In this document: positions 16,745 through 25,418 of the stretch, piece by piece
Layout of the letters: each line of letters starts with the position of its first letter
Position numbering within the stretch: position 1 is the first letter of the stretch
Assembly (NCBI GenBank): GCA_902490325.1
Contig: CABUDJ010000007.1
Location: 1 to 41,491, forward strand
Source: an uncultured Collinsella sp.
Lineage (GTDB): Bacteria; Actinomycetota; Coriobacteriia; Coriobacteriales; Coriobacteriaceae
Direction of reading: 5' to 3'
Length of the DNA stretch: 41,491 nucleotides
Position numbers and translations under genes: made by a program
The notes under the pieces: generated by a model
What the model was told of the DNA's origin: nothing
Database searches by the model: none
The model's input: the letters and a program-made list of their open reading frames with translations, nothing else

Positions 16745-16780
16745 CCGGTGGCAATTGTAGGCGAACTTTATTGCCACCGG
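16745..16780. promoter_or_regulatory. Perfect 11-base dyad between the HD gene and azlC
   Basis: CCGGTGGCAAT (16745-16755) and ATTGCCACCGG (16770-16780) are exact inverted copies with a 14-base spacer. Both flanking genes start here and face away, and no T-run follows on either strand, so an operator or a leader RNA structure is more likely than a terminator. Confidence 0.45.
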
Positions 16781-16839
16781 TTGATATTTCTGCTGCGTTG
16801 CGAGGCGCGCTGCAGACGACTTACCAGAATGGGAGTGGC

Positions 16840-17532
16840 ATGGTCCTTAGGATCTTTAAAATCGTCTGGCCAGTGATGCTTACCTATGTTGCAATAGGCG
16901 CGCCGTGCGGAATGATCATGGGGCAGACGGGAATGGAACCCTGGATGGTCTTTGCCCTGAGCAGCACGTTTGTGACGGGCAGCGGCCAGTTTATGATCTG
17001 CAACCTGTGGCTGGCGGGCGTGCCTGCAGCATCGATCGTCGCGAGCGTTGCTGCCATCTCCTCGCGCTTTGCGCTTTACTCGGCATCGATCGCGCCGCAT
17101 CTGACGGGTGCCTCGAAGCGTCAGACGCTGGCTGTTGCCGCGACACTCACCGAGGAGGCATATGGCATCTCGCTTGCCAAGTTGGTTGAAGGGGAGGATT
17201 GGGGCCCGCGCGAATCCTTCGTGCTCAACGTGATCCTTATCGCAACATGGGGCGTATCGTGTACGATGGGCGCCATCGTCGGCGCCGTTGTCGATGTTCC
17301 CACCGCCATTGCAGCCTTTGTCTGCACCTCGCTCTTTATCTGCCTGCTCTTTTCGCAGCGGCTGTCGCGCGGCAACGTTGTCGCGGCGGTTTCGGGCGCG
17401 GTGTCCGTCGCCGTATGCAAGTTCTTGGGCCTCGTGAATATTGCCGTGCCGGCAAGCGTCGTGGTCGGCATTACCATTGCGCTGGCGTGCGATGCTGTAT
17501 TTGACGGAAGAGGTGCCCGCGATGCCCGTTAA
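16840..17532 (+). CDS. azlC: AzlC-type branched-chain amino acid exporter, large subunit
   Basis: This is a 230-residue AzlC-family membrane protein. Family features include AIGAPCGMIMGQTGMEPWMV, the STFVTGSGQFM segment near residue 50, and TLTEEAYGI in the middle, with about seven hydrophobic helices. I chose the ATG at 16840, preceded by GGGAG; the frame is open far upstream through the dyad region but that part is not membrane-like, and a TTG at 16798 is a possible alternative. AzlC pairs with the small AzlD to export branched-chain amino acids, known from Bacillus subtilis. azlD overlaps the end by 11 bases. Confidence 0.88.
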   Translation: MVLRIFKIVWPVMLTYVAIGAPCGMIMGQTGMEPWMVFALSSTFVTGSGQFMICNLWLAGVPAASIVASVAAISSRFALYSASIAPHLTGASKRQTLAVAATLTEEAYGISLAKLVEGEDWGPRESFVLNVILIATWGVSCTMGAIVGAVVDVPTAIAAFVCTSLFICLLFSQRLSRGNVVAAVSGAVSVAVCKFLGLVNIAVPASVVVGITIALACDAVFDGRGARDAR

Positions 17533-17845
17533 CGAGTTCTTGGTTCTGTGGCTGTCGTCGTGGGCTGCTATCGCGTTCTTTCGCATCGCGCCGGCGTTCG
17601 CCTTGCGCGGGCGGACCCTGTCGCCCCGCATTACCGAGGCCCTGGGCTATATCCCGCCCGCTGCCTTTGCCGCGCTGGTCGCCAACGACTTGGTGAGTCC
17701 CGGCGCGTTCGACGCGGGGCTCTGGCCTGCCTTGGTTCCCTGGATTGCGGCCGCCGGCGTCGTGGTCGTGGCGGTCAAGACAAAATCGATGCTGTGGTGC
17801 TGCGTCTCGGGCATCGTACTCTATATCGTCTTGAGCCTTATATAG
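17522..17845 (+). CDS. azlD: AzlD-type branched-chain amino acid exporter, small subunit
   Basis: This 107-residue membrane protein of the AzlD family has four helices. It begins NEFLVLWLSSWAAIAFFRIAPAFALRGR and continues with the conserved LSPRITEALGYIPPAAFAAL. The ATG at 17522 lies inside azlC (11-base overlap) and follows GAGG. Together the two form an LIV-E-type exporter. The window also encodes a Liv importer 12 kb away, so branched-chain amino acid flow in both directions is encoded here. Confidence 0.88.
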   Translation: MPVNEFLVLWLSSWAAIAFFRIAPAFALRGRTLSPRITEALGYIPPAAFAALVANDLVSPGAFDAGLWPALVPWIAAAGVVVVAVKTKSMLWCCVSGIVLYIVLSLI

Positions 17846-17995
17846 GGGTGGCGTCGCGGGCGCCGAATCTCGTTCCATCCCAACTTGTCGAATTTTTCAC
17901 CGAGCTGGTCTATTTCTTCTGGTACCATGGTCAAACTTTACTGTAGCAAAGCGTGACGTGGGCTTTTGTACCCCGTCAGCGGAAATGGGGGTTTC

Positions 17996-19018
17996 ATGGC
18001 ACAGGAAGCGACCGCCAACGAGCAAAAGAAATTCAAGGTCCCGCGCATCCCGGGCGACATCATGATCTATCCGATGATCGTCGGTCTTTTGCTCAACACC
18101 TTCTGCCCGCAGGTTTTTGAGATCGGCGGCTTCTTTACGGCTGCCTGCCGCGGTGGCTCCAATACCATCGTCGCCGCGATCCTGCTGTTTGTGGGCGCCG
18201 GCATCAGCTTTAAGTCCACGCCGGGTGCCATCAAGACCGGTATCGTCGTGCTGATCCCCAAGCTGGTCGTCGCAGCGGCTCTCGGCCTGGGCGTGGCATA
18301 TTTCTTTAACGACAACTTCCTGGGTCTGAGCTCCGTGTCTATCATCGGCGGCATCACGTTTTGCAACATGGCGCTCTATACGGGCATCATGGGCGAGTTC
18401 GGCGATGAGTCCGAGCAGGGCGCCGTCGGTATCCTGTTCTTTACGGCCGGCCCCGCCGTCACGATGATCATCCTCGGTGTTTCCGGCCTCGCCAACATTC
18501 CCATTGGCACCATTATCGGCTCCATCTTGCCACTCGTTATTGGCATGGTTCTGGGCAACCTGTTCCCGTTTATCAAGAACCTGCTGGTTCCCGGTGCCAA
18601 TCCCGCGATTGCCGTCATCGGATTTCAGCTCGGTGCGTCCATGAGCCTGTCGAGCTTTATCACCGGCGGTATTTCCGGCATCTTGCTGGGCCTTGTCACG
18701 CTGTTTGTCGTCGGTCCCATCACCTTTGCGTTCGAGCGTCTGTGCGGCGGCAATGGCAAGGCCGCTGTGGCTTGCTCCACCATTGCCGGCACGGCTATGA
18801 CCACACCGGTTGCCCTCGCCGAGGTCGCACCGCGCTACGCCGAGCTTGCGCCCACCGCGTACGCTCAGATCGCCACCGCCGTTATCATCACGGCGATCAT
18901 GGCTCCGATTCTGACTGGCTGGGTCGACAAGAAGTTCTGCCAAGGCAAGGAGGATCTGTCGCCTGTCGGTGTCGAGGCCATCGAGGAGGCCGTCGCGACT
19001 GACATCGATGGCGAGTAG
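17996..19018 (+). CDS. kdgT: 2-keto-3-deoxygluconate permease
   Basis: This 340-residue KdgT-family transporter has about ten membrane helices. Recognisable segments are PGDIMIYPMIVGLLLNTFCP near the start, LFVGAGISFKSTPGA, GGITFCNMALYTGIMGEFGD and STIAGTAMTTPVALAEVAP. KdgT imports 2-keto-3-deoxygluconate, a product of pectin and uronate breakdown, with protons. The ATG at 17996 has GGGGG five bases upstream; upstream codons in frame are unlikely to be translated. No kdgK, kdgA or uronate gene lies nearby, so substrate assignment rests on family alone. Confidence 0.87.
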   Translation: MAQEATANEQKKFKVPRIPGDIMIYPMIVGLLLNTFCPQVFEIGGFFTAACRGGSNTIVAAILLFVGAGISFKSTPGAIKTGIVVLIPKLVVAAALGLGVAYFFNDNFLGLSSVSIIGGITFCNMALYTGIMGEFGDESEQGAVGILFFTAGPAVTMIILGVSGLANIPIGTIIGSILPLVIGMVLGNLFPFIKNLLVPGANPAIAVIGFQLGASMSLSSFITGGISGILLGLVTLFVVGPITFAFERLCGGNGKAAVACSTIAGTAMTTPVALAEVAPRYAELAPTAYAQIATAVIITAIMAPILTGWVDKKFCQGKEDLSPVGVEAIEEAVATDIDGE

Positions 19019-19067
19019 CAATCGATACCCATCAATGATGCCGGCGTGTGCAATTCGCGCCGTATGG

Positions 19068-19107
19068 GCGCCCGAACAGAAACTATTTTGCAGCGATGTT
19101 CGGGCGC
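19068..19107 (+). terminator. Hairpin downstream of kdgT
   Basis: GCGCCCGAACA (19068-19078) pairs perfectly with TGTTCGGGCGC (19097-19107), 50 bases after the kdgT stop. The sequence that follows, TCTGCTATTATCC, is only partly T-rich, so termination may be weak. The TATTAT at 19113-19118 may also be the -10 of the next gene. Confidence 0.42.
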
Positions 19108-19209
19108 TCTGCTATTATCCCCTTTACCCCTGCGGAGTTAAGGGGTGTTTATTGCCCTGATTCGAATTGGGCGATTCTGACCACTTGGATATTGAAGGGA
19201 TGGCGTCTA

Positions 19210-20352
19210 GTGGTTAAGGCACTCAAGATCGAGATATTCCTGCTGTGCATGATTATTCTTATCGGGCTTGCCGCACGAAGCCGCCGCTCCTTGTTCTCGA
19301 GCACCCAGCAACTTTTGTTTAGCATGCTGGGCTATACGTCTGCTGCCTACATTTTCTTCGATATGATCTGGACGCTCTCGGACGGCGTGAGCACTCCTGT
19401 AGGCATCACGGCCAACTGGATTTCCAATGCGGTTTCGTTTTCGCTGTTCGCCATCGCGTGCCTCATTTGGTTTTTCTATTCCGAGACGATGCAGGGCTCA
19501 CGGCTCCTGACCACGCCCTACAGGGTGGTACTTTTAACGTTGCCAACCGCATTGGTGGTCGTGCTGGCATTTACCAGCTACTGGACGCACACTATGTTCT
19601 ATATCGATGCGCAGGGCGTATATCGTCGCGGCTTTGCCTATATGATCCAGCCCGTCGTCAGCTACTGTTACGTTATACATACGTCCCTGCATGCGTTTGT
19701 GCAATCTCGCAGGGTCGAGAGCCTGCAGACGAAGGCCATCTATCGAACCTTGGCATTTTTCGCCATTCCAGCCCTGGTGGGCGGTACCTTTCAGGTCGTA
19801 TACTCGGTGCCCGGCCTTTGTGTCGGCATAATGATTAGCATGTTGCTGCTCTACATCATCTACCAGGAGCAGCTCATCTCGACCGACCCGTTGACTGGAC
19901 TTAACAATCGCAACCGTTTTGAGACCTATATGCTGTCGCTCTTCTCAAATGTGGATCAGGCCGAAGATGTATATCTGCTTATGATGGACGCCGACGGCTT
20001 TAAGCAGATTAACGATCGCTATGGGCATGTGGAGGGCGACCACGCTCTTCAGGTCATATCCGCTGCGCTCAAAGAAGTCTGCTCGGCGTCTGGCGGCTTT
20101 ATCGCACGTTATGGCGGCGATGAGTTCGTGGTGCTCCAAAAGGCGACGGCGGAGCAGGACATCATAAGCCTGTGTGCGGCAATCAACGATGAGCTCGCAC
20201 GTGCCGACGTGCCGTATCTGTTGCGGATGTCCATCGGCTACGCACGGGTCGGTGACGGTGTCGATGCCTGGCAAGACTTGCTTCGCGCTGCCGATGCGGA
20301 GCTCTACCGCGTCAAGGCCGAGAAAAAGAAAGCCGGCGTCCAGATACGCTAG
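19210..20352 (+). CDS. Membrane-bound diguanylate cyclase (GGDEF)
   Basis: This 380-residue protein has an N-terminal membrane region of about six or seven helices (residues 1-215) and a C-terminal GGDEF domain. The active-site motif is an intact GGDEF (302-306) in IARYGGDEFVVL, preceded by the metal-site segment LMMDADGFKQINDRYGH. The inhibitory RxxD site that would sit five residues before GGDEF is absent (ASGG), so product inhibition is probably lacking. It should make cyclic di-GMP from two GTP in response to a membrane-sensed cue. I chose the GTG at 19210 because GAAGGGA lies nine bases upstream; an upstream ATG at 19048 runs through the hairpin and lacks a site. Confidence 0.88.
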   Translation: MVKALKIEIFLLCMIILIGLAARSRRSLFSSTQQLLFSMLGYTSAAYIFFDMIWTLSDGVSTPVGITANWISNAVSFSLFAIACLIWFFYSETMQGSRLLTTPYRVVLLTLPTALVVVLAFTSYWTHTMFYIDAQGVYRRGFAYMIQPVVSYCYVIHTSLHAFVQSRRVESLQTKAIYRTLAFFAIPALVGGTFQVVYSVPGLCVGIMISMLLLYIIYQEQLISTDPLTGLNNRNRFETYMLSLFSNVDQAEDVYLLMMDADGFKQINDRYGHVEGDHALQVISAALKEVCSASGGFIARYGGDEFVVLQKATAEQDIISLCAAINDELARADVPYLLRMSIGYARVGDGVDAWQDLLRAADAELYRVKAEKKKAGVQIR

Positions 20353-20377
20353 AAAAAGGGGCGCACGCTTGCGTGCG
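20353..20377 (-). terminator. Likely terminator of the EamA transporter gene
   Basis: On the minus strand CGCACGC (20377-20371) pairs with GCGTGCG (20368-20362), followed by CCCC and then TTTTT. It lies about 75 bases beyond the transporter stop and touches the stop of the convergent diguanylate cyclase gene. Confidence 0.4.
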
Positions 20378-20452
20378 TGGTGGCCTTCAGCTCACCGATG
20401 TACTCCATTAAACTAAAGTATGTGAATCTCTCTGCTAAATAAGGGCAGTTCG

Positions 20453-21388
20453 CTAGGCTTTTTTGGGTTTGTTGACGATGATGATGCCGCCGCAGACCAA
20501 CAGCAGGGCAACAAGTACGGTAACGGGGCTCGTGCCAGCGCCCTCGCCGAGCAGCAGTGCGCTCAACAGCACGCCAAAGACCGGGTTCATAAAGCCAAAG
20601 ACCGAAACGCGGCTGACGGGGTTGACGGCGAGCAGGCGGGACCACAGCGAGTACGCGACGGCGGAAATGAGTGCCATATAAATGATGAGCGCGATGGCGG
20701 GGGCGATTTCGGTGGGGGACAACGTGCCGCCCATCAAAAACCCGATGGCGGTAAGGACCACGCCACCGACTAAAAACTGCCAGCCGGCGAGCAAGACGCC
20801 GTCATGCTCGCGCGAGAAGATGCCAATGAGGCAGGTCGACAGGGCGCCCGCAACAGTGGAAGCCAAGATAAATCCCTCACCGTCGAGCGTAAAGCCAAAG
20901 GTGCCATCCGCGCCCGAAAGGTTGACGAGCGCGACGCCGGCAAAGCCCAGCACACAGCCAAGCACCTTGGGCGTATTGAGCTTCTCGGTGTGAAATGCCA
21001 GGGCGGCAAAGAGGATTGCGAGAAAGTTGGCGCTGGCCTCGATGATGGAACTCGACATTGCGCTGGCGCGCGAGAGTCCAAGGTAGAAAAAGAAGTACTG
21101 CCCGATAGTCTGGAAGAGCGACAAGACAAAGATGGGCTTGATGTCACGAGCCTGCGGAATGAGGGGGCGGCGTTGGGCCGCACTCATCCCAACGATAACC
21201 AGGGCGCCGGCAAGCGTGAAGCGCAAGCCCGCAAAGAGCAGCTGTGAGGCGCTATCGTGCGCGGGGATGCCAAAGAGCCCGTAACCGATCTTGATGCAGG
21301 GGAAAGCCGACCCCCAGAGCGCACAGCAGACGAGGCAGCCCAGGATGAGTCCGGGCAGGGTGGCGAGATACGGCTTGCGGCTTTCCAT
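20453..21388 (-). CDS. EamA/DMT-family permease
   Basis: This 311-residue protein has ten predicted membrane helices in two EamA repeats. The first begins ILGCLVCCALWGSAFPCIKIGYG, and the second contains GEGFILASTVAGALSTC and ends in SVFGFMNPVFGVLLSALLLGE, typical of the drug/metabolite transporter superfamily. Substrates range over amino acids and metabolites and cannot be told from sequence. The ATG at 21388 follows AGGAAGGA; the frame extends 14 codons farther upstream without support. The C-terminus is a short basic tail (NKPKKA). Confidence 0.88.
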   Translation of the reverse strand: MESRKPYLATLPGLILGCLVCCALWGSAFPCIKIGYGLFGIPAHDSASQLLFAGLRFTLAGALVIVGMSAAQRRPLIPQARDIKPIFVLSLFQTIGQYFFFYLGLSRASAMSSSIIEASANFLAILFAALAFHTEKLNTPKVLGCVLGFAGVALVNLSGADGTFGFTLDGEGFILASTVAGALSTCLIGIFSREHDGVLLAGWQFLVGGVVLTAIGFLMGGTLSPTEIAPAIALIIYMALISAVAYSLWSRLLAVNPVSRVSVFGFMNPVFGVLLSALLLGEGAGTSPVTVLVALLLVCGGIIIVNKPKKA

Positions 21389-21412
21389 GATGTCCTTCCT
21401 ACATGTGCGAAG

Positions 21413-21453
21413 AAAAAAAGAACCCGCCACCGGATGTGTCGGTGGCGGGTGTT
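21413..21453 (-). terminator. Intrinsic terminator of purL
   Basis: On the minus strand ACCCGCCACCG pairs with CGGTGGCGGGT around a 7-base loop, followed by TCTTTTTTTCTT. The 11-base perfect stem and T-rich tail lie about 35 bases after the purL stop. Confidence 0.85.
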
Positions 21454-21487
21454 GTTACCCGAGGGGATTGTACCCGATGGGAAAGCT

Positions 21488-24400
21488 TTAAGCGAAGTAG
21501 GCTACGCCGCTCTCAAAGATCGGCATGAACTTATCGCCGGGGACATGCTCGGGCACGTTGCGGTACAGGTTGTCGCCACGACGCTCGGCATGGCCCATCT
21601 TGCCCAGGACGCGGCCGTCAGGGCTCGTGATGCCCTCGATGGCGAGTGCGGAGCCGTTGGGGTTGACGGAAAGGTCCATGCTGGGCTTGCCGTCCTCGCC
21701 CACGTACTGCGTGGCGACCTGGCCGTTTGCAATCAGCTGGGCGAGCACTTCGTCATTGGCGACAAAGCGGCCCTCGCCGTGGCTGATGGCGACGGTGTAG
21801 GGGTCGTCCAGGCTGCACTGCGACAGCCACGGGGACAGGTTGGACGAGATACGGGTGCGCACCAGACGGCTCTGATGGCGACCGATGGTGTTGAACGTCA
21901 ACGTGGGCGCATCGGGCGTGGCGTCGACGATGTCGCCGTAGGGCACCAGACCGAGCTTGATCAGGGCCTGGAAGCCATTGCAGATGCCCAGCATCAGACC
22001 ATCGCGGGCCTTGAGCAGGTCGCGGACTGCCTCGGTGACCTCGGGAGCGCGGAAGAACGCCGTGATGAACTTGGCGGAGCCATCGGGCTCGTCGCCGCCC
22101 GAGAAGCCGCCGGGGATCATGACGATCTGGCTTGCACGGATGCGGCGGGCAAGCTCGTGGGTGCTCTCGGCGACGGCCTCGGGCGTGAGGTTGTTGATCA
22201 CGAAGGTGTCGGCCTCGGCGCCGGCGGCGCGGAAAGCGCGGGCGCTATCGTACTCGCAGTTGTTGCCGGGGAACACGGGGATTACCACGCGCGGGCGGGC
22301 GATCTTGGCGCCGCCGTACACGTGGATATCCTTGGCACGGAAGTCGATGGTCTCGACCTCGGCGGTCTCGCCGGCGCTGCGGTAGGCAAAGACGCCTTCG
22401 ATGCCGCTCTCCCAGGCCTCCTGGAGCTCGGAGAGCTCGATGACCTCGGAGCCGGTATCGATGACATAGCCCTCGACGGTGGTGCCCAGGGGCTCGACGA
22501 CAACGCCGTCGGCGACCTCGGGCAGCTCGGCATCCTCGGCGAGCTCGACGATAAAGCTGCCGTAGAGCGGGGTGAAGAGGCTCTCCACGTCCACATCTTC
22601 GGCAAGCTCGATACCGATCTGGTTGCCGACACACATCTTAAAGAGGCTCTCGGCGCCGCAGCCGTAGCCGGGCGTGGAGACAGCCAGGGCGTCGCCGGTA
22701 GCAGTGAGCGCCTCGACGGCGTCAAACGCGGCGAGCAGCTGCTGGGCGTCGGGGCGGTAGTCCTCGCCGTAGGTGGCGGGGGCGATGCGGACGACGCGGT
22801 GCGTGAGGCCCTTGAACTCGGGGGAGACAGCGCGGGCCGCCTTGCCCACGGCCACGGCGAAGCTGATGAGGGTCGGCGGAACGTTGAGCTCGCCGGCCTC
22901 GTCCTCAAACGAGCCGCTCATGGAGTCCTTGCCGCCGATGGCGCCGGCACCCAGGTCGACCTGGGCCATAAGGGCGCCCAGGACGGCTGCCATGGGCTTG
23001 CCCCAGCGCTCGGCCTCGGTGCGCAGACGCTCGAAGTACTCCTGGAAGGAGAGGTAAGCGCGCTTGTGCTCAAAGCCTGCGGCCACGAGCTTGGCGATGG
23101 ACTCGACCACGGACAGGTAGGCGCCCGCAAACTGGTCGGCCTCCATCAGATAGGGGTTAAAGCCCCATGCCATAGCGCTCGCCGTGGTGGTCTCACCGTC
23201 CACGGGGAACTTGGCGACCATGGCAGAGCTCGGGGTGAGCTGCGTCTTGCCGCCAAAGGGCATGAGCACGGTCGCGGCGCCGATGGTGGAGTCAAAGCGC
23301 TCGGAAAGACCCTTGTTGGAGGCGACGTTGAGGTCGGTGACGAGCGAGGTCATGCGCTCGGCAAGCGTGGTGCCGGCCCAGCTGGGCTGCCACACGCTGC
23401 GGGCGCAGACGTGGGCGACCTGGTGCTTGGGCGCGCCGTTGGAATTGAGGAACTCGCGGGACAGATCGACGATGGCGACGCCATTCCATGCCATGCGCAT
23501 GCGCGGCTCGGCGGTAACCTCGGCGATGACGGTTGCCTCCAGGTTCTCCTCGGCGGCGTAGCCCATGAACTCCTCGACGTCACCGTCGGCGACGGCGCAG
23601 GCCATGCGCTCCTGGGACTCAGAGATAGCGAGCTCGGTGCCGTCCAAGCCGTCGTACTTCTTGGTCACGGTATCAAGGTCGACATACAGGCCATCGGCAA
23701 GCTCGCCCACGGCGACCGAGACGCCGCCGGCGCCAAAGTCGTTGCAGCGCTTGATCAGACGGCAGGCATCGCCGCGGCGGAACAGACGCTGCAGCTTGCG
23801 CTCGACCGGGGCGTTGCCCTTCTGGACTTCGGCACCCGAGGTCTCGATTGACTCGGTGTTCTGGGTCTTGGAGGAGCCGGTGGCACCACCGATGCCGTCA
23901 CGGCCGGTGCGGCCGCCCAGCAGGATGATCTTGTCGGTGGGGGCGGGGCACTCGCGGCGCACGTGGTTTGCCGGGGTAGCGCCCACGACGGCGCCGACCT
24001 CCATGCGCTTGGCCACGTAGCCGGGGTGATAGAGCTCGTTGACCTGGCCGGTGGCAAGGCCGATCTGGTTGCCGTAGCTGGAGTAGCCGGCGGCAGCGGT
24101 GGTTACGAGCTTGCGCTGCGGCAGCTTGCCCTCGAGCGTCTTGGACACGGGGACGGTGGGGTCTCCGGCGCCGGTGACGCGCATGGCCTGGTACACGTAG
24201 CTGCGGCCCGAGAGCGGGTCGCGGATGGCGCCGCCCACGCAGGTGGCGGCACCGCCGAAGGGCTCGATCTCGGTCGGGTGGTTGTGGGTCTCGTTCTTAA
24301 ACAGGAACAGCCAGTCCTGGTCCTCGCCGTCGACATCGACCTTCACCTTGACGGTGCAGGCGTTGATCTCCTCAGACTCGTCGACATCGGTCATGACGCC

Positions 24401-25234
24401 GGTCTTCTTAAGGTACTTGGCGCCGATGGTGCCCATGTCCATGAGGCAGACGGGCTTGGCGTCGCGACCGAGCTCGTGGCGCATCTCCATGTAGCGGTCG
24501 AAGGCCTCCTGCACCACGGCGTCGTCGATCGTCACGTCGTCCAGGACGGTGCCGAAGGTGGTGTGGCGGCAGTGATCGGACCAGTAGGTGTCGATCACGC
24601 GGATCTCGGTGATGGTGGGGTCGCGATCCTCATCGCGGAAGTACTGCTGGCAGAAGGCGATGTCCGCCTCGTCCATGGCAAGACCGCGCTCGGAGATAAA
24701 GGCGGCAAGGCCGGCCTCGTCGAGCTCGCGGAAGCCGTCGAGCACCTCGACGGGCGCAGGCTCGGGGGTCTCCATGTACAGTGTCTTGGGCAGGTCGAGC
24801 GAGGCGATGCGCGCCTCGACGGGGTTCACCACGTAGTGCTTGATGGCCTCGACGGCGGCTTCGTCCAGAGCGCCCGAGATCATATAGACCTTGGCGGAGC
24901 GCACGGCGGGGCGCTCGCCCTGGCTGATGAGCTGCACGCACTCGCTGGCGGAGTCGGCGCGCTGGTCAAACTGGCCAGGCAGGAATTCGACGGCAAAGAC
25001 GGCGCCATCGCTTGCGGGGAGCTCGTCGTAGGTCACATCGACCTGGGGCTCGCTAAAGACGGTCGGCACGCAGGAGCGGAAAAGCTCCTCGTCGATGCCC
25101 TCGACGTCGTAGCGGTTGATGATCCTCAGGGCCTCGATGCCCTTGATGCCGAGAATCTCGGTCAGCTCGCCCTTGAGCTGCTGAGCCTCGACGTCGAACC
25201 CGGGTTTCTTCTCCACGTAGATACGAGAGACCAT
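21488..25234 (-). CDS. purL: Phosphoribosylformylglycinamidine synthase, single-chain PurL with glutaminase domain
   Basis: This 1248-residue protein does the fourth step of purine synthesis, FGAR + glutamine + ATP to FGAM. The order is an N-terminal PurS-like region, two AIRS-type synthetase halves (seen in SDHCRHTTFGT, KNETHNHPTEIEPFGGAATC and GGKTQL) and a C-terminal class I glutamine amidotransferase (from about 970). The glutaminase has the nucleophile in GICNGFQ, the GGFSGGDEPDGSAK segment and the SHGEGRF histidine. Most actinobacteria split this enzyme into PurS, PurQ and PurL; the fused form fits Coriobacteriia and clostridia. The ATG at 25234 has AGGA upstream. A strong terminator follows the gene. 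No other pur gene is in the window. Confidence 0.95.
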   Translation of the reverse strand: MVSRIYVEKKPGFDVEAQQLKGELTEILGIKGIEALRIINRYDVEGIDEELFRSCVPTVFSEPQVDVTYDELPASDGAVFAVEFLPGQFDQRADSASECVQLISQGERPAVRSAKVYMISGALDEAAVEAIKHYVVNPVEARIASLDLPKTLYMETPEPAPVEVLDGFRELDEAGLAAFISERGLAMDEADIAFCQQYFRDEDRDPTITEIRVIDTYWSDHCRHTTFGTVLDDVTIDDAVVQEAFDRYMEMRHELGRDAKPVCLMDMGTIGAKYLKKTGVMTDVDESEEINACTVKVKVDVDGEDQDWLFLFKNETHNHPTEIEPFGGAATCVGGAIRDPLSGRSYVYQAMRVTGAGDPTVPVSKTLEGKLPQRKLVTTAAAGYSSYGNQIGLATGQVNELYHPGYVAKRMEVGAVVGATPANHVRRECPAPTDKIILLGGRTGRDGIGGATGSSKTQNTESIETSGAEVQKGNAPVERKLQRLFRRGDACRLIKRCNDFGAGGVSVAVGELADGLYVDLDTVTKKYDGLDGTELAISESQERMACAVADGDVEEFMGYAAEENLEATVIAEVTAEPRMRMAWNGVAIVDLSREFLNSNGAPKHQVAHVCARSVWQPSWAGTTLAERMTSLVTDLNVASNKGLSERFDSTIGAATVLMPFGGKTQLTPSSAMVAKFPVDGETTTASAMAWGFNPYLMEADQFAGAYLSVVESIAKLVAAGFEHKRAYLSFQEYFERLRTEAERWGKPMAAVLGALMAQVDLGAGAIGGKDSMSGSFEDEAGELNVPPTLISFAVAVGKAARAVSPEFKGLTHRVVRIAPATYGEDYRPDAQQLLAAFDAVEALTATGDALAVSTPGYGCGAESLFKMCVGNQIGIELAEDVDVESLFTPLYGSFIVELAEDAELPEVADGVVVEPLGTTVEGYVIDTGSEVIELSELQEAWESGIEGVFAYRSAGETAEVETIDFRAKDIHVYGGAKIARPRVVIPVFPGNNCEYDSARAFRAAGAEADTFVINNLTPEAVAESTHELARRIRASQIVMIPGGFSGGDEPDGSAKFITAFFRAPEVTEAVRDLLKARDGLMLGICNGFQALIKLGLVPYGDIVDATPDAPTLTFNTIGRHQSRLVRTRISSNLSPWLSQCSLDDPYTVAISHGEGRFVANDEVLAQLIANGQVATQYVGEDGKPSMDLSVNPNGSALAIEGITSPDGRVLGKMGHAERRGDNLYRNVPEHVPGDKFMPIFESGVAYFA

Positions 25235-25418
25235 TGGTTCCTGCCTTCCTGATCGGTTGGGCGTACGGTACGGTATGCGGCAGCGGTCGGTTTGCGGGGC
25301 GGGCCTCGCAGTCGCCTTGAGCCACATGTTTGTAAACCTCACTATGATACGACAGCTCGCGGCGCGTTGAGGACGGCGAGGGTGCTACAGTGAAGCGCAA
25401 ACAAGAGAAAGGCATCAC

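Noticed and set aside
19150..19185. GATTCGAAT flanked by GCCC and GGGC resembles a tRNA T-arm.
   Set aside because: No acceptor stem, D-arm or anticodon arm can be built around it; it is most likely leader sequence of the diguanylate cyclase gene.
19108..19209. Cyclic di-GMP riboswitch in the leader of the diguanylate cyclase gene.
   Set aside because: The leader lacks the conserved GEMM core sequences; only simple stems are present.
21413..21453. Considered whether the 11-base stem is an operator for the EamA gene.
   Set aside because: The T-rich tail on the minus strand and the position just after the purL stop fit an intrinsic terminator.
21257..23851. An 864-codon open frame opposite purL, and other long frames opposite real genes (12258-13760, 32563-34650, 23963-25252).
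   Set aside because: High GC leaves stops rare on the opposite strand. The translations are biased to Gly/Ala/Asp/His repeats without domains, and each lies wholly over a well-recognised gene.
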